A DNA stretch of 64,000 bases from Verrucomicrobiia bacterium (GCA_036268055.1 DATAUW010000041.1:186001-250000), one strand, 5' to 3'. Numbered from the stretch's first letter, positions 1-9,859 are shown. The notes: a model not told the origin generated them from the sequence alone. Numbers and translations are program-made.

Positions 1-419
1 ATTTTCACGATGCGATCGCCGGGCTGGATGCCCGCCTTGTAACCTGGCGTGTCTTCCATCGGCGCGAGCACGGTCACATATTTTTCCTTCATCTCGACCA
101 TGATGCCCAGCCCACCGAATGCGCCCTGGGTGTCTTTCTGCAAATCCTCATACTTGGACGGTTCCATGAATTCGCTGTGCGGGTCGAGCGTATTAATCAT
201 TCCTTTCAACGCGCCATAGACGAGTTCCTGGTAAGTCAATTTTTTGCCGTCCACATAATCTTTGCGAACCTTCTCGAGCACGTAGGAAAAAAGTTGGAGA
301 CTGGGATAGGCCGAATCCTTTTCCGCCGCCCCGGCGGAACGCACGTAAATGCGCGCGCCAATCATCAGATTCGTTGCCAATAAAATTACAATCAGACCGT
401 AAATCAACCGTTTCTTCAT
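1..419 (-). CDS. C-terminal processing peptidase (S41 family), 5' part only
   Basis: This is the N-terminal 139 residues of a CtpA/Prc-type serine protease; the rest lies beyond the left edge of the window. The protein starts MKKRLIYG with an uncleaved-looking hydrophobic signal segment (about residues 4-22), so it is exported or membrane anchored. A helical region follows with the family-typical phrase NTLDPHSEFM (about residues 72-81), then the start of a PDZ domain (GGLGIMVE, later AGIQPGDRIVKI) that binds substrate C-termini. The catalytic Ser/Lys dyad is not in the visible part. ATG at 417-419 is chosen because the protein reads directly into the signal segment. It runs in the same direction as ispD, 110 bases downstream of that gene. 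Confidence 0.9.
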   Translation of the reverse strand, partial: MKKRLIYGLIVILLATNLMIGARIYVRSAGAAEKDSAYPSLQLFSYVLEKVRKDYVDGKKLTYQELVYGALKGMINTLDPHSEFMEPSKYEDLQKDTQGAFGGLGIMVEMKEKYVTVLAPMEDTPGYKAGIQPGDRIVK

Positions 420-529
420 AAAATTCGCAAATGCCTTCCGCACACAGTAAATCTCGCCCACCCAATTTGCAAACTCCTTATCCTTTCACGAATGTAATAG
501 ACCGCGCGCCACGCGGGTTGGCCACACGA

Positions 530-1210
530 TTACGCCGTCTTCAAAAGCAGTTCTATATAAGCCAAATCTGCGGGCACGGTCACTTTGGGATTTGGGCCAG
601 TCGTTGGCACGAGCCGGACTGGTTGCCCGATTAATTCGCACGCGGCGGTGTCATCGGTCACTTGTAATCCGCGTTCGCGAACCGCCGTCAATGCGCGTCG
701 AATGACTTCGATTTGGAATGTCTGCGGGGTTTGCACCGCCCAAAGCCGCGAGCGATCGAGCGTGCGGCTGATGACTTTTCCATCGGCACTTTCCTTGATG
801 GTATCGCTCACGGGCTGGCCGGTGACGGCTGCGCCCATTTCTCGCGCGGCGATAATCGTCGCTGTGATCAATGCCTCGCTCGTGCACGGACGTGCGCCGT
901 CCTGGATTGCTACGATTTTGGCTTGTGGTGAGACGGCTTGCAAACCATTCCAAACCGAGTCCTGCCGTTCCGCGCCGCCCGCGACGAATCGCAACGGCTT
1001 TCGCCAGCCATATTCTTTCGCCAAATCTTCAAATGCGCTTTGCATCCCTTCGCGCACGACAACCACCACTTCGTCCACTTCATGGGCGCGGACGAATCGT
1101 TCAATCGTATGCCCCACCACCGGCCGGCCGGCGACTTCCAAAAATAGTTTGTCAATATTCGGCCCCATGCGGGTGCCTTTGCCGGCGGCGACGATAATGG
1201 CGGATACCAT
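530..1210 (-). CDS. ispD: 2-C-methyl-D-erythritol 4-phosphate cytidylyltransferase
   Basis: IspD makes CDP-methylerythritol from CTP and MEP in the non-mevalonate isoprenoid pathway, in the cytoplasm. The 226-residue length is normal for the family. The nucleotide-binding loop AAGKGTRMG is at residues 8-16, followed by the conserved Lys at 21 (DKLFLEVAGRPV). Further family motifs are GGAERQDSVWNGL (about 78-90), QDGARP (about 103-108) and the C-terminal ITVPADL-like VTVPADL. No ispF lies next to it in the window. The start is the first ATG of the frame and reads directly into the conserved first beta strand. Confidence 0.95.
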   Translation of the reverse strand: MVSAIIVAAGKGTRMGPNIDKLFLEVAGRPVVGHTIERFVRAHEVDEVVVVVREGMQSAFEDLAKEYGWRKPLRFVAGGAERQDSVWNGLQAVSPQAKIVAIQDGARPCTSEALITATIIAAREMGAAVTGQPVSDTIKESADGKVISRTLDRSRLWAVQTPQTFQIEVIRRALTAVRERGLQVTDDTAACELIGQPVRLVPTTGPNPKVTVPADLAYIELLLKTA

Positions 1211-1274
1211 GCTGGTGATTTAGCGTCTCAAACGCGCGTCGTCGAATGAAATAAAAGGCCGAGGCTCGGCATCG

Positions 1275-1847
1275 CTAATGCAATAGCGGCAGCGGATTGG
1301 GTTCCCGCATGAGCTTCGCATCCAGATCGAGATAAAAATCCATGCGCTGCTCCGTTTCGCGGGGATCTACTTCCCGCGCCATTAATATATAGGTCGCGTA
1401 ATGATTGCCTTCCGATTCGACCAGGCTGGCGTAGAAATCGGCCAGCTTCGAATCTATCGGTTTGAGCGCGCTTGCGAGAAATTGAAATTTCTCACAACTG
1501 CGGCCTTCGATGAACGCGCAGCAAATCAAATGATCAATCACCTGATGGCGCTGGCCGTTACGCACCGAGCGCATCAAACCGGTGATCCAGGGACTTGGAA
1601 ACGGCTGCCCAAAAGAAATCCCCCGCTCTTTCAACAACGCGAGCACCAGTTGAAAATGCTGCAACTCCTCGATGGCAATCGCGTTCAACTCGCCGACGCG
1701 CGGATAAAGGTCGCGATACTTTTCAAGATTCAAAGCCGTCGTCGCTGCTTTGCGTTCCAGATGCGCGTGATCCACCAATACGGCCGGCAAGTTTGCCAGC
1801 ACCTTGGGCATCCAATCTGCGGGAACTTTTTCACGAAACAAAAGCAT
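1275..1847 (-). CDS. miaE: tRNA-(ms2io6A37) hydroxylase MiaE-like
   Basis: MiaE is a non-haem diiron monooxygenase of the ferritin-like fold that hydroxylates the isopentenyl group of ms2i6A37 in tRNAs reading U-starting codons. The 190-residue protein carries the family's metal-ligand phrases DHAHLERKAA (about residues 27-36), IEELQHFQLV (about 59-68), EGRSCEKFQFL (about 114-124) and ESEGNHY (about 144-150), which supply the paired Glu/His ligands. It stands alone between ispD on the same strand and the divergently transcribed chemosensory operon. Assignment is from these motifs and the length; catalytic activity is inferred from the family. Confidence 0.88.
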   Translation of the reverse strand: MLLFREKVPADWMPKVLANLPAVLVDHAHLERKAATTALNLEKYRDLYPRVGELNAIAIEELQHFQLVLALLKERGISFGQPFPSPWITGLMRSVRNGQRHQVIDHLICCAFIEGRSCEKFQFLASALKPIDSKLADFYASLVESEGNHYATYILMAREVDPRETEQRMDFYLDLDAKLMREPNPLPLLH

Positions 1848-1991
1848 GGGAGACTTTTAGCTTTCGCCTGCGTGGCCGCAAGCGCGAAAAATAAACCGCA
1901 AAGCAAAAGAAGTTTGAATGCGCGTGCGCATTGACATCGGGCAATATTGCGTCAAAGTTGGTGATTATACGATTTGCGGGAAGATGTACAT

Positions 1992-2420
1992 ATGTTGAAA
2001 CCTACTTTGCTCCTGGTTGAAGATGAGGAAGATGACGTCTTTTTTTTCAAGCGCACGCTTGAAAAATCCGGCGCTTCTTTTTCAATTCATCGCGCTTCCA
2101 ACGGGGCCGAGGCCATTGAATTTATCCGGAAGTGCGCCAGTACGGACTTGCTTCCGCAGATTATCTTTTTGGATTTGAAGATGCCGGTGTTGAATGGTTT
2201 CGATTTTCTCGACTGGCTGCAAAAACAGAATCTTGCTAGTGCCATCCCGACAGTTGTGTTAAGCGGTTCCGAGCAGCAAAAGGATATTGACCGCGCGCGT
2301 CAACTGGGGGCGACGGATTATTTGGTGAAACCCATCCGCGTTTTTGATCTCAATCGCGTTCTGCGGGACGTCCTCGGCTTCACCGGCGTCGTTCCTGTGA
2401 CAGCCGGAGTCAAGCCTTGA
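1992..2420 (+). CDS. Single-domain response regulator (Rcp1-like receiver)
   Basis: This is a stand-alone receiver domain of 142 residues. It begins MLKPTLLLVEDEEDDVFFFK, the acidic-pocket style of phytochrome-type (Rcp1-like) regulators. The phospho-accepting Asp is D61 (IIFLDLKMP), the conserved Ser is in VVLSGSEQQ, and the Lys is in YLVKPIRV. No output domain follows, so it probably acts by protein-protein contact or phosphotransfer. The ATG at 1992 is preferred over an in-frame TTG at 1974 because GGGAAG lies 8 bases before it. It is the first gene of the chemosensory operon, and its stop overlaps the cheA start (TTGA). The kinase at the other end of the operon is a plausible partner. Confidence 0.9.
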   Translation: MLKPTLLLVEDEEDDVFFFKRTLEKSGASFSIHRASNGAEAIEFIRKCASTDLLPQIIFLDLKMPVLNGFDFLDWLQKQNLASAIPTVVLSGSEQQKDIDRARQLGATDYLVKPIRVFDLNRVLRDVLGFTGVVPVTAGVKP

Positions 2421-4420
2421 ACAATCGGAACGCCACTGGCCTGGACGCGGAATTGCTCAACGATTTCTTTGCCGAGGCGGATGAGCATTTACTGGGCATT
2501 CGCCAGGCGTTGCTGCAACTGGAAGCTTCAGTAAACAAAGCCCAGCCAGACCCCAAGGTCGTCGAAAATCTCTTTCGCAATTTCCATTCTTTCAAAGGCA
2601 TCTCCGCCATCGTTGGCTTGGGCGCGGCGGAAGCCGTGGCGCATACCACGGAAGATTTTCTGCGCCTGATGCGCAGCGGCAAAACGCAGCTATCGGCGAA
2701 GGGTCTGGAAGTGCTTATGGCCGCGACGCAAAAGCTGGAGCAGTTGGTCGCCGCTTTTCGTCAGCAAAAACCCTTGCCAAGTTATGAATCGCTGCTGGCC
2801 GAATTGAAGCAGCAATGTGAAACGCCGTCTGATTCCGAACCGGTCACCAAATTGCCCACCGCGCCGATGGCGGCTTCGGATACGACCCTTTGGACCAGCG
2901 TGGACGAAGCACGGTCGCGCGGTTTGCAGCTTTGGAAATACGCCTTTACGCCTTCCAAAAAAATAAACGCGCAGGGTGTGAACGTGAACACGGTTCGCGA
3001 ACAACTTTTGAAAGTCGGCGAGATTCTCAAGTCAACGCCCATCATCAAGGCCCAGGGCGAAATTGTTTTTGAATTTTTGATCGCCGCGCGAAATGCGCCG
3101 ACGGACATCGCCGATTGGGAAACCCGGGGAGTCACGATTCAATTATTGCCGCAGGAGGAAACCGAAATCCCGGCGGCATCGCCGGAAGAGGAAACGCACA
3201 ATCCATTTCTCGCGCCATCCCACGTCGTGCGGGTGGACCTGAAAAAGCTCGATGAATTGATGCGCATCACGGGCGAGATGGTCATTCATCGCTCGCGATT
3301 GGAGACGCAGATCGCGCAATTAAATCGCGACTCCCGCCGCGTGGACCTGCGCGCGGTGCAGGAAGTCAGCGGCGGTCTGGGCCGTTCTTTGCGTGAATTG
3401 CGCGAGGCCATCACGCGAGTCCGTCTCGTGCCGGTCGCAGAAATTTTTGCGCGCATGCCTTTTGTGGTGCGCGACTTGGCGCGGCAATCCGATAAGAAAG
3501 TTCAGCTTAAACTCGAGGGCCAGGACACGGCGATGGATAAATATCTCATCGAACGGCTCAAGGATCCCCTGCTCCACCTGGTGAGAAATGCTTTCAGTCA
3601 CGGCGTTGAAACCACCGCCGAACGCGTGGCGATGGGAAAACCCGAAACCGCCGTCATCGAATTGCGCGCGTCGAATGCGGGCGATTCGGTCATCATCGAA
3701 GTGCGTGACGATGGCCAAGGCATCAATCCCAATGCCATTTTGCAACAGGCAAAAAAACTGGGACTGGAAATTCCGGAGGTGCTCGATAATGAAGCGATTC
3801 TCAAAATACTTTGCGCTTCCGGTTTCTCCACTCGCGACGACGCGGATCGCGCGGCTGGCCGCGGCGTCGGCATGGCCGTCGTCAATGCTACGGTTCGCGA
3901 ACTGGGAGGCAGTCTGACTTTGGAAAGCGAAGAAGGGCGTGGAACACGCTTCACTTTGCGGCTGCCTTTGACGCTCGCGATCGCGGAAACTCTAATCGTC
4001 GAGGCGGGGGGCCAGACCTGCGCCGTGCCGCAGAGTTCCGTTCGCGAAGTTTTGCACGTGCAGGATGAACAAATTAAAACCGTAAATGGAGTTGAGGCAA
4101 TTCCTTATCGCACAGCCGTGCTGCCGGTGATTCGATTGACTGGACTTTTCCGGCTCAAGAATGTATCAAAGCCCAAACACTGCTTGCTGGTTATCGAATC
4201 CGAGCGCGGCAGCATCGGGCTGCTTGCCGATCAAATTTTGGGGCAGCGTGAGGTTGTCGTTCGCGTTTTGCGGGATCCGCTGGTTCAAGTCAAAGGCATC
4301 AGCGGCGCGACGGAATTGGGCGACGGCAAACCGGTTTTAATCTTGGATGGCGCCGCGCTGACTTCCGGCAACGTCCGTCCGCCTGAGCGGTTTAACACGC
4401 CCGCTAAAACCAGCATGTGA
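2417..4420 (+). CDS. cheA: Chemotaxis histidine kinase CheA
   Basis: CheA autophosphorylates on its HPt domain under receptor control and passes phosphate to CheY and CheB. The 667 residues show, in order: HPt (about 8-115) with phospho-accepting H57 in NFHSFKG; a linker/P2-like region (about 150-250); a dimerisation helix pair (about 270-330, VDLKKLDELMRITGEMVIHR); an HHKIN ATPase domain with N-box LHLVRNAFSHGVE, G1 VRDDGQGIN and G2 GRGVGMAVV; and a C-terminal CheW-like domain from about residue 525. The start is a TTG overlapping the receiver's stop codon, which implies translational coupling. There is no receiver domain in the protein itself. Confidence 0.95.
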   Translation: MNNRNATGLDAELLNDFFAEADEHLLGIRQALLQLEASVNKAQPDPKVVENLFRNFHSFKGISAIVGLGAAEAVAHTTEDFLRLMRSGKTQLSAKGLEVLMAATQKLEQLVAAFRQQKPLPSYESLLAELKQQCETPSDSEPVTKLPTAPMAASDTTLWTSVDEARSRGLQLWKYAFTPSKKINAQGVNVNTVREQLLKVGEILKSTPIIKAQGEIVFEFLIAARNAPTDIADWETRGVTIQLLPQEETEIPAASPEEETHNPFLAPSHVVRVDLKKLDELMRITGEMVIHRSRLETQIAQLNRDSRRVDLRAVQEVSGGLGRSLRELREAITRVRLVPVAEIFARMPFVVRDLARQSDKKVQLKLEGQDTAMDKYLIERLKDPLLHLVRNAFSHGVETTAERVAMGKPETAVIELRASNAGDSVIIEVRDDGQGINPNAILQQAKKLGLEIPEVLDNEAILKILCASGFSTRDDADRAAGRGVGMAVVNATVRELGGSLTLESEEGRGTRFTLRLPLTLAIAETLIVEAGGQTCAVPQSSVREVLHVQDEQIKTVNGVEAIPYRTAVLPVIRLTGLFRLKNVSKPKHCLLVIESERGSIGLLADQILGQREVVVRVLRDPLVQVKGISGATELGDGKPVLILDGAALTSGNVRPPERFNTPAKTSM

Positions 4421-4435
4421 TAGCGCAATGATAAC

Positions 4436-4924
4436 ATGAGTGATAATGTCGAATCCTACGTCCTGTTTGAACTCGCGGATAATGTCTATGCGCTGCCCAG
4501 CCGCAATGTCCTGCATATCGAGATGTTCGAGCACGTGACGCTGGTTCCCAATGCCAATCCCGCGATAGACGGCGTCGTTTTTTCGCGCGGCCAAGTGATG
4601 CCCGCCTTGAACCTGCGCGTGCGTTTCGGCCTTCCACGCGAAAAAAATACGGTGCGGACGCGCATTATTTTTACCACGATTCATGATCGCGCGGTGGGAC
4701 TCATTGTGGATTCGGCGCGCGAATTTCGCTCCTTCCCGGCCAGCGAACTTCGTCCCGTTGAGGAAACCTTGACCGGAATCAACGACAAATATTTGCGGGC
4801 CGTGGTGAAGTTGCGCGAGCGCGTGGTTCTTATTTTGGACCTCGAGGCCGTGTTGAATTTGAATGATGTTCAACTCCCGTCCGAGGCTTTGACCCTGGTT
4901 GAAAATACGACTTCAAAAGTATAG
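4436..4924 (+). CDS. cheW: Chemotaxis adaptor CheW
   Basis: CheW bridges CheA to the tip of chemoreceptors. The 162 residues form one SH3-like CheW domain: [14 protein letters not shown] at the start, [24 protein letters not shown] in the first half (read as overlapping short motifs), and a [10 protein letters not shown] segment matching the usual VGLVVD strand. The gene sits 15 bases after cheA and 2 bases before the receptor gene, so the three are surely co-transcribed. An acidic [13 protein letters not shown] tail extends past the domain. Only one cheW is present, so it is the likely sole coupler for this array. Confidence 0.93.
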   Translation: MSDNVESYVLFELADNVYALPSRNVLHIEMFEHVTLVPNANPAIDGVVFSRGQVMPALNLRVRFGLPREKNTVRTRIIFTTIHDRAVGLIVDSAREFRSFPASELRPVEETLTGINDKYLRAVVKLRERVVLILDLEAVLNLNDVQLPSEALTLVENTTSKV

Positions 4925-4926
4925 TT

Positions 4927-6984
4927 ATGCCTAGAAACAATTCTCCTTCCAAACTTCAAACCGCCAACGGAACTTCGCGCCAGACCGCCGATGCCGATCA
5001 TGTGCGCACCCTGCTCGCGAGCGTGACCAAAAGTTTGGATGCGCAAAACGCCGTCCTGGATGAGACCACCACTGAAACCAACGAACTGGCCCGCTCGCTG
5101 AAAGTCACCGCCACCCAGACGACCTCCGTGACCGGCTCGACCGAAGAAACGGCGTCGTCCATAAACGAAATCGCCGCCTCAGCGGAACAAATTTCCGCGA
5201 ATATTGCGCAAGTGGCAGCCAGCGCCACCGAGACCACCGCCGCCGCAAAACAACTGTCCGGATCGATTCAGGGCGTGGCCAAATCCGCGCAAGAGATGGT
5301 CACATCCGGCGAGGAAATTCGGACCGCTATGGAAGAAATCGCCGCGTCCGGCAAATCCATGCGGCGCGATTCCGAAGACCTCGCCGCGAGCATCGCCGAG
5401 AATGCCGCTGCCATCGAAGAGATGGGGCAATCCATCAAAACCGTTTCGCGCAGCAGCGAAGACCTTGCGGTTGCCGCCGAGGAGACTTCATCTTCCATCA
5501 ATGAAATGGCGGCTTCCATTGAAGAAGTCGGCGGCATGAGTGAAAGCCTCGCCACGTCGGTTGAAGAGACCAGCACGTCCATCGAGCAAATGGCCCGCCA
5601 GATTCAAGGCGTGGCGAAGAATGGCGAAGTCATCAAACAGGTCGCCGCTGATGCCGCTGCCAACGCCGCGCAAATGGAGCAAACCAGCGGTTCGGTCAAT
5701 TCATTGATCAAGCGCACCGAAGAAATTTCCCGCAAGGTTTCGCGGCAGGCTCAGGAAGGCGGCGAGACCGTGCAAAAATCCATCGAAGGCATCGCCCGGG
5801 TGGCGACTGCCATGACTCAGTCAACCACTGTCATGCGCGAACTCAACAAGCGCACTCGCGACATCACCGGAATTGTCAGCACGATCAATGTCATCGCCGA
5901 GCGCACCAATTTGCTTTCGCTCAACGCTTCCATTGAGGCGGCGCGCGCGGGCGAGGCTGGCCGCGGGTTCGCCGTGGTGGCGGAGGAGATTCGCAATCTG
6001 GCCGACCGTTGCGCCAAGGCCACCGCTGAAATCACCGAGATCGTGCGCGGTCTGGAAGACGCGACCCGCGAGGCGACCGAAGCCTCCAATGCGGGCGGCC
6101 GCATCGCCGAGGAAAGTAGCCGGCTTTCTCAAGTGGGACTGGACGGGTTGAAAACTATCTTGACAGGAATCACCGAAAGCTCCGCCTTGATTTCGCAAAT
6201 CAGCCGCGCGTCGGATGAGCAGAGTGTCGCCGTGAAAAAAGTAGGCGAGTCCATCGGATCGGTCACAACCCAGGTGCGGGAAATCGCCGTGAATACTTCC
6301 GAACAGGCGAAAGGCGCCGCGCAAATCGTCCAGGCCACCGCGCAAATCCGCAAGGGAGCCAAGGAAGTTTCTCAAGCCAACAGCGAGCAGGCGCGGGCCG
6401 CGCGTGAGATCATCAAAGCAGCGCAGACCACCACCAACGTGGCGTCCCAGGTCAAGCGCGCGATGGTGGAGCAAGCGGCCGGCGCCGGGCAAATCGTCAA
6501 GTCCATCGAAATGATGCGCAAGGGCGCGGCCTCGACAGTCCGTTCCGTCGCCGAGCAATCCACAGCGGTGGAACAAGTGGCAAAGGAAACCGTAAGGCTG
6601 ACCACGCAATTTTCCAGTGTGGCCAAGGCCATGACCGAATCGGCCAGAAATTGCCAGGAGATCACCGCGGCGGCGAGCGACCTTCAGCAACAGTCCGTGC
6701 AGGCCACGAAAGCGATGAAGGAACAGGCGCGGAACTTCAAGGGCGTGAGCACAGACGCGGCCAGCATCAGCAAGCAGATCAAACTGATTGCCGCCGCGAA
6801 TGTGGAAAATTCCAAATCCACCGTCACCATCCTCACCAAAATAGAAAAAGTCCGCGAACTGTCGAAAAAGAATGGCCAGGAGGTCCGCCAAATCTCGAAT
6901 GGAAACGGCAAAGGCAAAGGCGCGCCCGCGCCGCAAAGCCGCAAAGTGAAATCGCCGTCCGCAAAACCTGAAGGAAATGCCTGA
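4927..6984 (+). CDS. Soluble methyl-accepting chemotaxis protein
   Basis: This is a 685-residue chemoreceptor made almost entirely of Ala/Ser/Glu-rich heptads. The highly conserved hairpin tip lies near the middle (about residues 315-365: [20 protein letters not shown], then [15 protein letters not shown]), which is where CheA and CheW bind. No transmembrane segment and no recognisable ligand-binding domain are present, so the protein is cytoplasmic and very long on both sides of the tip. The N-terminal 60 residues are low-complexity and the C-terminus is Gly/Lys-rich ([12 protein letters not shown]). It lies 2 bases after cheW and 35 bases before cheR. Its architecture resembles cytoplasmic FrzCD-like receptors in lacking a membrane anchor; the signal sensed is unknown. 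Confidence 0.92.
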   Translation: MPRNNSPSKLQTANGTSRQTADADHVRTLLASVTKSLDAQNAVLDETTTETNELARSLKVTATQTTSVTGSTEETASSINEIAASAEQISANIAQVAASATETTAAAKQLSGSIQGVAKSAQEMVTSGEEIRTAMEEIAASGKSMRRDSEDLAASIAENAAAIEEMGQSIKTVSRSSEDLAVAAEETSSSINEMAASIEEVGGMSESLATSVEETSTSIEQMARQIQGVAKNGEVIKQVAADAAANAAQMEQTSGSVNSLIKRTEEISRKVSRQAQEGGETVQKSIEGIARVATAMTQSTTVMRELNKRTRDITGIVSTINVIAERTNLLSLNASIEAARAGEAGRGFAVVAEEIRNLADRCAKATAEITEIVRGLEDATREATEASNAGGRIAEESSRLSQVGLDGLKTILTGITESSALISQISRASDEQSVAVKKVGESIGSVTTQVREIAVNTSEQAKGAAQIVQATAQIRKGAKEVSQANSEQARAAREIIKAAQTTTNVASQVKRAMVEQAAGAGQIVKSIEMMRKGAASTVRSVAEQSTAVEQVAKETVRLTTQFSSVAKAMTESARNCQEITAAASDLQQQSVQATKAMKEQARNFKGVSTDAASISKQIKLIAAANVENSKSTVTILTKIEKVRELSKKNGQEVRQISNGNGKGKGAPAPQSRKVKSPSAKPEGNA

Positions 6985-7019
6985 GCACTGGCTTCACACC
7001 GGATAAGAGTTTTGGGCAG

Positions 7020-7826
7020 TTGCGAGTGCCGGACGGGATTCCGGGCCTGTTGCGTGATTTGATTCATGAACGGACGGGAATCTTTTTTGACGACGCGCGC
7101 TTATCATTATTGATCGAGAAACTCACACCGCTCGCGCAAAGCCGTGGGAATGCGTCCTTCCTCGATTATTACTACGCTCTCAAAGACAATGACACCGCCG
7201 AATGGAGCCGCGCGTGGGAGGCCCTTTCGGTTCTGGAAACCTATTTCTGGCGCGAGGCTTCGCAACTCAACGCCCTCGCGGACTTGATCGTCCCGCAATG
7301 GTTCGCGAAACGCCCCGGGCCTTTTCGCATCTGGTCGGCCGCCTGCGCTTCGGGCGAAGAACCTTTTTCTATCGCAATCGCGCTGGCCGAGGCGGGTTTC
7401 GGTTCACACCCCATCGAGATCACCGGGAGCGATGCCAATCCCGCCGCGCTGCAAAAAGCCGCGACTGCAACCTATCGGGAAAAATCTTTTCGGACTCTTC
7501 CTCTGGCGCTGCGCCAGAAATATTTTGAGACGGTTCCCGGCGGATGGAAATTAACGCCGGAAATCACCCGCCGCGTTCGCTTCAAGCGCGCGAATCTTTT
7601 TGAATCTGCCGACCTCGCCTCCCTTGCCCGCGCGCATGTCATTTTTTGCCGGAATGTTTTCATTTATTTTTCGCCTCATGCCATCCGGCAAACTGTCGCC
7701 GGCATGGCACGGCGCATGCCCTCCGGCGGACATCTGTTCGTGGGCGCGGCGGAATCGCTTTTGAAAATGACCACGGATTTTGAACTGCGGGAAATCGGCG
7801 ATGCGCTGGCTTACGTGCGCATTTAA
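7020..7826 (+). CDS. cheR: Chemotaxis protein methyltransferase CheR
   Basis: CheR methylates glutamates of the receptor from S-adenosylmethionine to set adaptation. The 268-residue protein has the all-helical N-terminal domain (about 1-70, GIPGLLRDLIHERTGI) and the Rossmann domain with SAM loop WSAACASGEEPFS (about 105-117), acidic residues in ITGSDANPAAL, and the signature VIFCRNVFIYFS (about 215-226). No TPR extension is present. The only good in-frame start is TTG at 7020; no ATG or GTG occurs upstream in this frame after the receptor stop codon. It forms the adaptation pair with cheB, which starts 5 bases downstream. Confidence 0.93.
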   Translation: MRVPDGIPGLLRDLIHERTGIFFDDARLSLLIEKLTPLAQSRGNASFLDYYYALKDNDTAEWSRAWEALSVLETYFWREASQLNALADLIVPQWFAKRPGPFRIWSAACASGEEPFSIAIALAEAGFGSHPIEITGSDANPAALQKAATATYREKSFRTLPLALRQKYFETVPGGWKLTPEITRRVRFKRANLFESADLASLARAHVIFCRNVFIYFSPHAIRQTVAGMARRMPSGGHLFVGAAESLLKMTTDFELREIGDALAYVRI

Positions 7827-7831
7827 GCAGC

Positions 7832-8869
7832 ATGAGCATTATAAAAGTTCTTATCGTTGATGATTCAGCCTTCGTCCGCAAAGTCGTGCGCGAAATGCTT
7901 TCCCGCAGTCCGCAAATCGAAGTCGTGGGCGCGGCCAGAAATGGAGAAGACGCTCTTGAAATGGCGGAAGATTTGCGCCCGGATGTCATCACTTGCGACC
8001 TGAACATGCCCGAATTGGATGGCGTTGGCTTCGTTCGCAAACAGATGGCCAAACGCTCCGTGCCTATAGTTATTTTGACGGCATCGCCGGAAGACGGCGA
8101 GCGGGTGATGGAAGCGCTTGGGGCGGGCGCGGTGGATTTTCTTCAAAAGCCCTCCACTCTGGCCAATGACGATCTTTTTCTGATCCGGGATCAACTGATG
8201 GAGAAGGTGAAAGATGCCGCGCGCGCATCCGCGCGGGTGTTGCCGCTGTCGAAACCTGAAACTGTGCCGGAGCGTCCCCTGACCGTCCGCGCCAAGGCCA
8301 AATTTGACGTGGTCGTGCTGGGCACCTCGACTGGTGGCCCACAGGCACTGCGTTATTTAATTCCCCAATTTGCCGCCGGATTTCCGGTGCCGTTGATAAT
8401 GGTGTTGCACATGCCGGTGGGTTATACGGCGAGCTTTGCCGAAAAACTGGCGGAAATCTCTGCGCTTCCCGTGAAGGAAGCGAGCGACGGCGACATCATC
8501 AAAGCGGGCGAAGTATTGCTTGCCCCGGCTGGGCGCCATTTGAAACTCGAGCGTCATTCCAATCGCGAGGTATGCGTGCGGCTTTCACTCGAACCGGTGG
8601 ACAAACCCCATCGGCCGTCCGTGGATGTGCTTTTTCAATCCGCCGCGCAGGTTTATGGCGACCGAGTTTTGGGTGTGGTCATGACTGGCATGGGCGATGA
8701 CGGCAAAGCCGGATCCGCCTGGATAAAAGCCGAAGGCGGAATGGTTTTGACCGAGTCCGAAGAAACCTGCATTATTTACGGGATGCCTCGTTCCGTCGCC
8801 GAAGCGGGATTAAGCGATGCAGCGGTGCCGCTCACCTCACTGGCGAAGGAAATCAGCGAACGATTATGA
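7832..8869 (+). CDS. cheB: Chemotaxis methylesterase/glutamine deamidase CheB
   Basis: CheB removes receptor methyl groups when its receiver is phosphorylated by CheA. The 345-residue protein has a receiver domain (1-120; D10, D11, phospho-acceptor D56 in ITCDLNMPE) and a C-terminal methylesterase domain. The expected catalytic triad is visible: S166 in GTSTGGPQ, H193 in VLHMPVGY and D289 in TGMGDDG. Its length and order match canonical CheB. The last codons overlap the start of the next receiver gene (ATGA), so the two are translationally coupled. Confidence 0.95.
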   Translation: MSIIKVLIVDDSAFVRKVVREMLSRSPQIEVVGAARNGEDALEMAEDLRPDVITCDLNMPELDGVGFVRKQMAKRSVPIVILTASPEDGERVMEALGAGAVDFLQKPSTLANDDLFLIRDQLMEKVKDAARASARVLPLSKPETVPERPLTVRAKAKFDVVVLGTSTGGPQALRYLIPQFAAGFPVPLIMVLHMPVGYTASFAEKLAEISALPVKEASDGDIIKAGEVLLAPAGRHLKLERHSNREVCVRLSLEPVDKPHRPSVDVLFQSAAQVYGDRVLGVVMTGMGDDGKAGSAWIKAEGGMVLTESEETCIIYGMPRSVAEAGLSDAAVPLTSLAKEISERL

Positions 8870-9243
8870 AAAGCAAAATTTTGGTGGTGGACGATTCCAG
8901 TCTGGCGCGCCGCCTGACGCGCAGAATCCTGGAGGAATTGGGGTATGAAGTGGAAGAAGCGGCGGACGGCGCGGAAGCGCTGGAAAAATACGCGATCAAC
9001 GGCCACGATCTCGTCGTGCTCGATCTGGTCATGCACGGCATGTACGGCGTGGACGTGCTGCAAAAATTTCAGGAGTTAAATCCAAAGTTGCCGGTCATCA
9101 TCGCCACGGCGGATATCCAGCGCTCCACTCGCGACCAGGTGAAAAGCGCCGGTGCAGCCGCCATCATCAACAAACCTTTAGACAAAGATAGTTTATCCGA
9201 GATTCTCGACGTCGTGCTCGCGGGAGGAACCGTATGGAACTAA
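8866..9243 (+). CDS. cheY: CheY-like response regulator
   Basis: This is a 125-residue single receiver, the probable output of CheA. The acidic pair D9/D10 (ILVVDDSS), phospho-acceptor D53 (VVLDLVMHG), the conserved Thr in ATADIQRS and the Lys in INKPLDKD are all present. It overlaps cheB by four bases and cheC by ten. In the absence of flagellar genes in the window its target cannot be named. It is one of three receivers in the operon (with the first gene and CheB), a typical source of phosphate competition or sink behaviour. Confidence 0.9.
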   Translation: MKSKILVVDDSSLARRLTRRILEELGYEVEEAADGAEALEKYAINGHDLVVLDLVMHGMYGVDVLQKFQELNPKLPVIIATADIQRSTRDQVKSAGAAAIINKPLDKDSLSEILDVVLAGGTVWN

Positions 9244-9848
9244 CTTCCAGCCAGAAGGACGCGTTGACGGAACTGATCAATATCGGTTATGCCCGTGCCG
9301 CCGCCGCTCTCTCCGATCTGACGGGACATCGCATCACGCTTGAAGTTCCCGAAGTGGGCATTTATCTCATCCCGGAGATTTCCGAAAAGCTGACGGGAGT
9401 GATCAAGGGCGAAGTGGCGAGCGTCAATCAGGTGTTTTCGGGGCCAATCACCGGCAACGCCATATTGCTTTTGGATCGCGAAGCCGCCGTGCTTCTCAAT
9501 CAAGTGCTCACCGACCGGCCGGAGGTGAAGGGCTTCGATGGCGCCGCCCGCGAAGTCATCACGGAAGTCGGCAACATCGTCTTGAACGCCTGTCTTGGAG
9601 CGTTCGGCAATCTTTTGAAAGTGCAGGTGACTTTCACAGTTCCTTCGCTGCAAATCGAACTGATGGAAAAGGTGCTCAAATCCATTACCGTCTCTGACCG
9701 CAGCCTTGAATACGCCTTGCTGGTGCATACCAGTTTTCACATGCGCGTCCGCGATGTCAGCGGATATTTGGTCATCATTTTGGGCGTCACGTCGCTGGAG
9801 ACACTCCTCGATGAATTAAAAAAGTGGGAAGACCGCGAATTGAGCTAA
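9234..9848 (+). CDS. cheC: CheY-P phosphatase CheC family
   Basis: CheC-type proteins dephosphorylate CheY-P through paired helices with an E-x2-N signature. Both copies are visible in this 204-residue protein: TELINIGYARAAAAL near residues 9-23 and TEVGNIVLNACLGAFGN near 110-126, so both active sites look intact. The rest fits the alpha/beta CheC fold. The gene overlaps cheY by ten bases, which supports a role in switching that regulator off. No cheD, the usual CheC partner that deamidates receptors in Bacillus-type systems, is in the operon. Confidence 0.87.
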   Translation: MELTSSQKDALTELINIGYARAAAALSDLTGHRITLEVPEVGIYLIPEISEKLTGVIKGEVASVNQVFSGPITGNAILLLDREAAVLLNQVLTDRPEVKGFDGAAREVITEVGNIVLNACLGAFGNLLKVQVTFTVPSLQIELMEKVLKSITVSDRSLEYALLVHTSFHMRVRDVSGYLVIILGVTSLETLLDELKKWEDRELS

Positions 9849-9859
9849 TATACGTTTGA

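Noticed and set aside
1930-1990. Sigma-70 promoter for the chemosensory operon (TTGACA at 1931)
   Set aside because: The best partner hexamer (TTATAC at 1965) is 28 bases away, too far for a normal spacer, so it was not called.
5821-6936. 371-codon open frame opposite the soluble receptor gene
   Set aside because: It mirrors the heptad-rich receptor on the other strand; its Gly/Arg/Asp/Phe-rich product has no domain and no ribosome-binding site, as expected of a high-GC shadow frame.
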